This document shows positions 4,875-6,513 of a stretch of DNA of 6,513 nucleotides, one piece after another. Source of the DNA: CAYHSR01 sp043821725 (GTDB lineage Bacteria; Patescibacteriota; Patescibacteriia; Magasanikbacterales; GWA2-37-8); the NCBI GenBank assembly GCA_043821725.1, contig JBDRCM010000011.1:1-6513 (forward strand), given 5' to 3'. Positions within the stretch are counted from its first letter, which is position 1. Each line of letters begins with the position of its first letter. The position numbers and the translations under genes were made by a program. Under the pieces are notes generated by a model. It had not been told where the DNA came from. It saw nothing but the letters and a program-made list of their open reading frames with translations, and ran no database searches.

Positions 4875-4888
4875 GGTGGGTGGGTGGG
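4875..4888 (+). other. G-rich run with quadruplex potential
   Basis: The run is GG, GGG, GGG, GGG separated by single T bases, a form known to give stable parallel quadruplexes (two layers guaranteed, three if another G run is recruited). It overlaps the right arm of the outer stem, so quadruplex and stem would compete. Confidence 0.4.
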
Positions 4889-4901
4889 CGAGCGGTTGTA
4901 A

Positions 4902-4930
4902 AAAAGTCCGGCTTAATGCCGGACTTTTGT
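4902..4930. terminator. Bidirectional intrinsic terminator between convergent genes
   Basis: AAAAGTCCGGC (4902-4912) and GCCGGACTTTT (4918-4928) are a perfect 11-bp stem with the 5-nt loop TTAAT. On the minus strand it ends in TTTTTT, giving a strong terminator for glyA about 110 nt past its stop. On the plus strand it ends in TTTTGT and should stop transcription from the zinc-ribbon gene or the proposed RNA. Confidence 0.85.
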
Positions 4931-5035
4931 CTCGTAATTTATTAATTTCGTCACGAAAGAGCATTTGGCGACAGACCTATCATTAAAGTTGTCATTTGCC
5001 ACTTAAATTATTCATAAAAGCAAAGTTTCTGATTA

Positions 5036-6316
5036 TTAATTTTCAATTGGAAAATCAGCGCACAATTCTTTAACTTCAGATTTGATTTTCAATAATTCAT
5101 TTTCATTATCTTGATTGTTAATTGCCCTGTCAATCCATTTTGCCACCATTTCCATTTGATCTTCTTTCATTCCACGCGTTGTAAGCGCCGGAGTTCCCAA
5201 GCGAATTCCGGACGGATCAAACGGTTTTCGCGTATCAAAAGGTATTGTGTTCTTGTTTACTGTAATTCCCGCATTTCCCAATGATTTTTCCGCTTGCTTG
5301 CCTGTAATATTTTTGTTGTTTAAGTTTATTAAAAGCAAATGATTGTCTGTCCCTCCGGTAACAAGCTCATAACCAAGTTTAAGAAGGTATTCAGCAAGCG
5401 TTTTTGCGTTTTTCACAATTTGTTCCGCATAGATTTTAAATTCCAAAGTCATTGCCTCTTTCAGAGCAACGGCAATGGCGGCTGTTTGGTGGTTGTGCGG
5501 ACCGCCTTGTATTCCGGGTATGATTGCCCTGTCAATAAGCGTGGGCATGTTTTCTTTTATTCGTTCAACTTTTTTTAATGGCGTTGATTCATTGCCGTTG
5601 CATAAAATAATTGCTCCGCGTGGTCCGCGCAATGTTTTATGGGTGGTTGAGGTTACAACATCTGCTATTCCTATGGGACTTGGATGAACGCCTCCAGCAA
5701 TCAAACCGGCAATATGGCTGATGTCAGCCAGCAGGAAGGCATTTACTTCATCGGCGATTGCTTTGAATTTTTCCCATTCATATACGCGCGGATAGGCCGT
5801 TGCCCCAACCACGATTAATTTTGGCTTATGTTCGCGCGCCAGTTCTCGCATTTGGTCTATATCCAAATATCCATCAGGTCTTGCTCCATATTGAATGCTA
5901 TTATAAATGGTTCCAGAAAAATTAACTTTTAAACCATGGGTCATATGCCCGCCGTGAAATAATTTTAATCCCATAACTGTATCGCCCGGATCAACTAGAG
6001 CAAAATACACGGCCATATTTGCCGGAGAGCCGGAATGTGGCTGTACGTTTGCATGGTCACATTTGAACAACTGTTTTGCCCGATCACGAGCCAAATTTTC
6101 AACAGCATCAACATTTTCACATCCGCCATAATAGCGCATTCCGGGATATCCCTCTGAATATTTGTCAGTAAGGCGCGAGCCAAGCGCTTCTAACACCGCT
6201 CTAGATGTGTGATTTTCAGAAGGGATCATCTCCAGTCCGTTGTTTTGGCGCGATATTTCTTTTTGAATAAAATTATATATATCAGGATCGCTTTTTTCCA
6301 AAGAAATATTTTTCAT
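5036..6316 (-). CDS. glyA: Serine hydroxymethyltransferase
   Basis: GlyA is a cytoplasmic PLP enzyme that converts serine and tetrahydrofolate to glycine and 5,10-methylene-tetrahydrofolate, the main source of one-carbon units. The 426 residues match the family length (about 415-430). Visible landmarks are PSENHTS (32-38), DKYSEGYPGMRYYGG (51-65), QPHSGSPANMAVYFAL (92-107), HGGHMTHG (121-128), LADISHIAG (196-204) with Asp198 for the PLP ring nitrogen, STTHKTLRGPRG (223-234) with Lys227 forming the Schiff base, PGIQGGPH (267-274) and GIRLGTPALTTRGM (370-383) with Arg372 for the substrate carboxylate. Met60 replaces the Lys usual after GYPG. The ATG at 6316 gives the expected N-terminus and lies 6 bp after the upstream gene, so it is likely cotranscribed with it. 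There is no Shine-Dalgarno. The promoter must lie right of the window. Confidence 0.97.
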   Translation of the reverse strand: MKNISLEKSDPDIYNFIQKEISRQNNGLEMIPSENHTSRAVLEALGSRLTDKYSEGYPGMRYYGGCENVDAVENLARDRAKQLFKCDHANVQPHSGSPANMAVYFALVDPGDTVMGLKLFHGGHMTHGLKVNFSGTIYNSIQYGARPDGYLDIDQMRELAREHKPKLIVVGATAYPRVYEWEKFKAIADEVNAFLLADISHIAGLIAGGVHPSPIGIADVVTSTTHKTLRGPRGAIILCNGNESTPLKKVERIKENMPTLIDRAIIPGIQGGPHNHQTAAIAVALKEAMTLEFKIYAEQIVKNAKTLAEYLLKLGYELVTGGTDNHLLLINLNNKNITGKQAEKSLGNAGITVNKNTIPFDTRKPFDPSGIRLGTPALTTRGMKEDQMEMVAKWIDRAINNQDNENELLKIKSEVKELCADFPIEN

Positions 6317-6322
6317 ATTTGT

Positions 6323-6513
6323 TTACTTAGTTAATTTAGAAATTATTTCAACCACATTGGCGGCGCAGTCATCCGGCAGGTTGTTTATATCATGCCAAGC
6401 CCATTCGCAAACTGTTGGCCCCGGCTTAACTTCTCCTTTTCGTTTTGCCAAAAAATGCACTAGCTGTATTTTAACATTATCAACAGTATCTTCCAATGTC
6501 TGCAGTTGCTTTA
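6323..6513 (-). CDS. NUDIX-like hydrolase, C-terminal part (partial)
   Basis: An open minus-strand frame enters from the right edge and ends at TAA (6325-6323), giving 62 visible residues. The segment VKIQLVHFLAKRKGEVKPGP, then TVCEWAWHDINNLPDDCAANV, has the look of the end of a small NUDIX hydrolase: an edge strand, a Gly/Pro turn, a strand with aromatic residues, and an LP-containing helix start (inferred from family memory). The NUDIX box with the catalytic Glu residues lies outside the window, so the identification is provisional. Such enzymes cleave nucleoside diphosphates linked to another group. The stop is 6 bp before glyA, so the two form an operon. Confidence 0.65.
   Translation of the reverse strand, partial: KQLQTLEDTVDNVKIQLVHFLAKRKGEVKPGPTVCEWAWHDINNLPDDCAANVVEIISKLTK

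Larger units (their letters stand above)
4811..4930 (+). ncRNA. Candidate structured RNA or structured 3' UTR
   Basis: Outer stem GCCCGCC (4811-4817) pairs with GGTGGGC (4883-4889). The inner 12-bp stem pairs 4829-4840 with 4861-4872. A purine-rich internal loop (4818-4828 and 4873-4882) lies between them, and the inner loop is 20 nt. The three non-Watson-Crick pairs (4815-4885, 4834-4867, 4838-4863) are all G-U on the plus strand and would be A-C mismatches on the minus strand, so the fold belongs to plus-strand RNA. A terminator at 4902-4930 closes it. A rival hairpin, CCGCC (4813-4817) with GGCGG (4829-4833), excludes both stems. It begins 4 nt after the zinc-ribbon stop and may be that gene's 3' end or a separate RNA. 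I match it to no known family. Confidence 0.4.

Noticed and set aside
4856..4945. A 29-codon ORF starting at the ATGA overlap
   Set aside because: It reads through the whole terminator hairpin, so a full-length message is unlikely. It is discussed as a layout finding but not listed as a gene.
4946..4958. Inverted repeat TTTCGT/ACGAAA with a one-base centre in the glyA 3' region
   Set aside because: A one-base loop cannot form in RNA, the match is short, and no partner feature supports it as an operator.
4966..5001. Interrupted stem (TGGC-GACA with TGTC, 4-nt bulge, GCCA) after the terminator
   Set aside because: Only two 4-bp helices with a bulge in AT-rich sequence; expected by chance.
1..6513. 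tRNA, rRNA, CRISPR array, or full insertion sequence
   Set aside because: I found no cloverleaf, no regularly spaced repeats and no transposase or integrase frame; only the palindromes at 1-134 hint at mobile DNA.

Overview
The window looks like an AT-rich chromosome fragment of an uncultivated bacterium, most likely of the Candidate Phyla Radiation (Patescibacteria, Parcubacteria-like). This rests on recalled resemblance of several proteins to CPR families (long-form sugar nucleotidyltransferase, Tic20/DUF4870-like membrane protein, paired family 2 glycosyltransferases) and on the near absence of Shine-Dalgarno sequences before most genes. Stops are standard (TAA, and one TGA), so the code-25 lineages (SR1, Gracilibacteria) are unlikely. 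The assignment is inference; there is no rRNA in the window.

Layout: positions 1-134 hold palindromic repeat DNA without a gene: two hairpins sharing a CAAGA loop, then a longer imperfect inverted repeat. A long-loop terminator (about 156-232) follows, closing a leftward gene (271-666) for a small one-helix membrane-anchored protein of unknown function. That gene has a clear promoter and ribosome binding site. A back-to-back promoter pair lies between it and the rightward operon, with the two -35 boxes 14 bp apart and short ACCCAT-type repeats around them.

The rightward operon (896-3872) has three tightly packed genes: two family 2 glycosyltransferases and a glucose-1-phosphate thymidylyltransferase-like nucleotidyltransferase with a C-terminal left-handed beta-helix. 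The natural reading is that the third supplies an activated sugar and the first two build a surface glycan. A strong extended -10 promoter overlapping the end of the third gene drives a small Tic20/DUF4870-like membrane protein (3942-4310), which ends at a terminator. Next is a 98-residue protein (4510-4806) whose N-terminus is a Com-type zinc ribbon, the family of the phage Mu translational regulator Com, with a second cysteine cluster at its C-terminus. No mom-like gene is visible.

Between that gene and the convergent glyA is the most unusual stretch (4811-4930). It can fold into two nested stems whose only non-Watson-Crick pairs are all G-U on the plus strand. It carries a perfect AGGAGG before a 7-codon ORF, a G-rich run of quadruplex type, and a terminator hairpin. 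No downstream plus-strand gene is available for it to control in cis. The right end is a leftward unit: a partial NUDIX-like hydrolase C-terminus (running off the window) 6 bp upstream of glyA (serine hydroxymethyltransferase), which ends toward the same bidirectional terminator.
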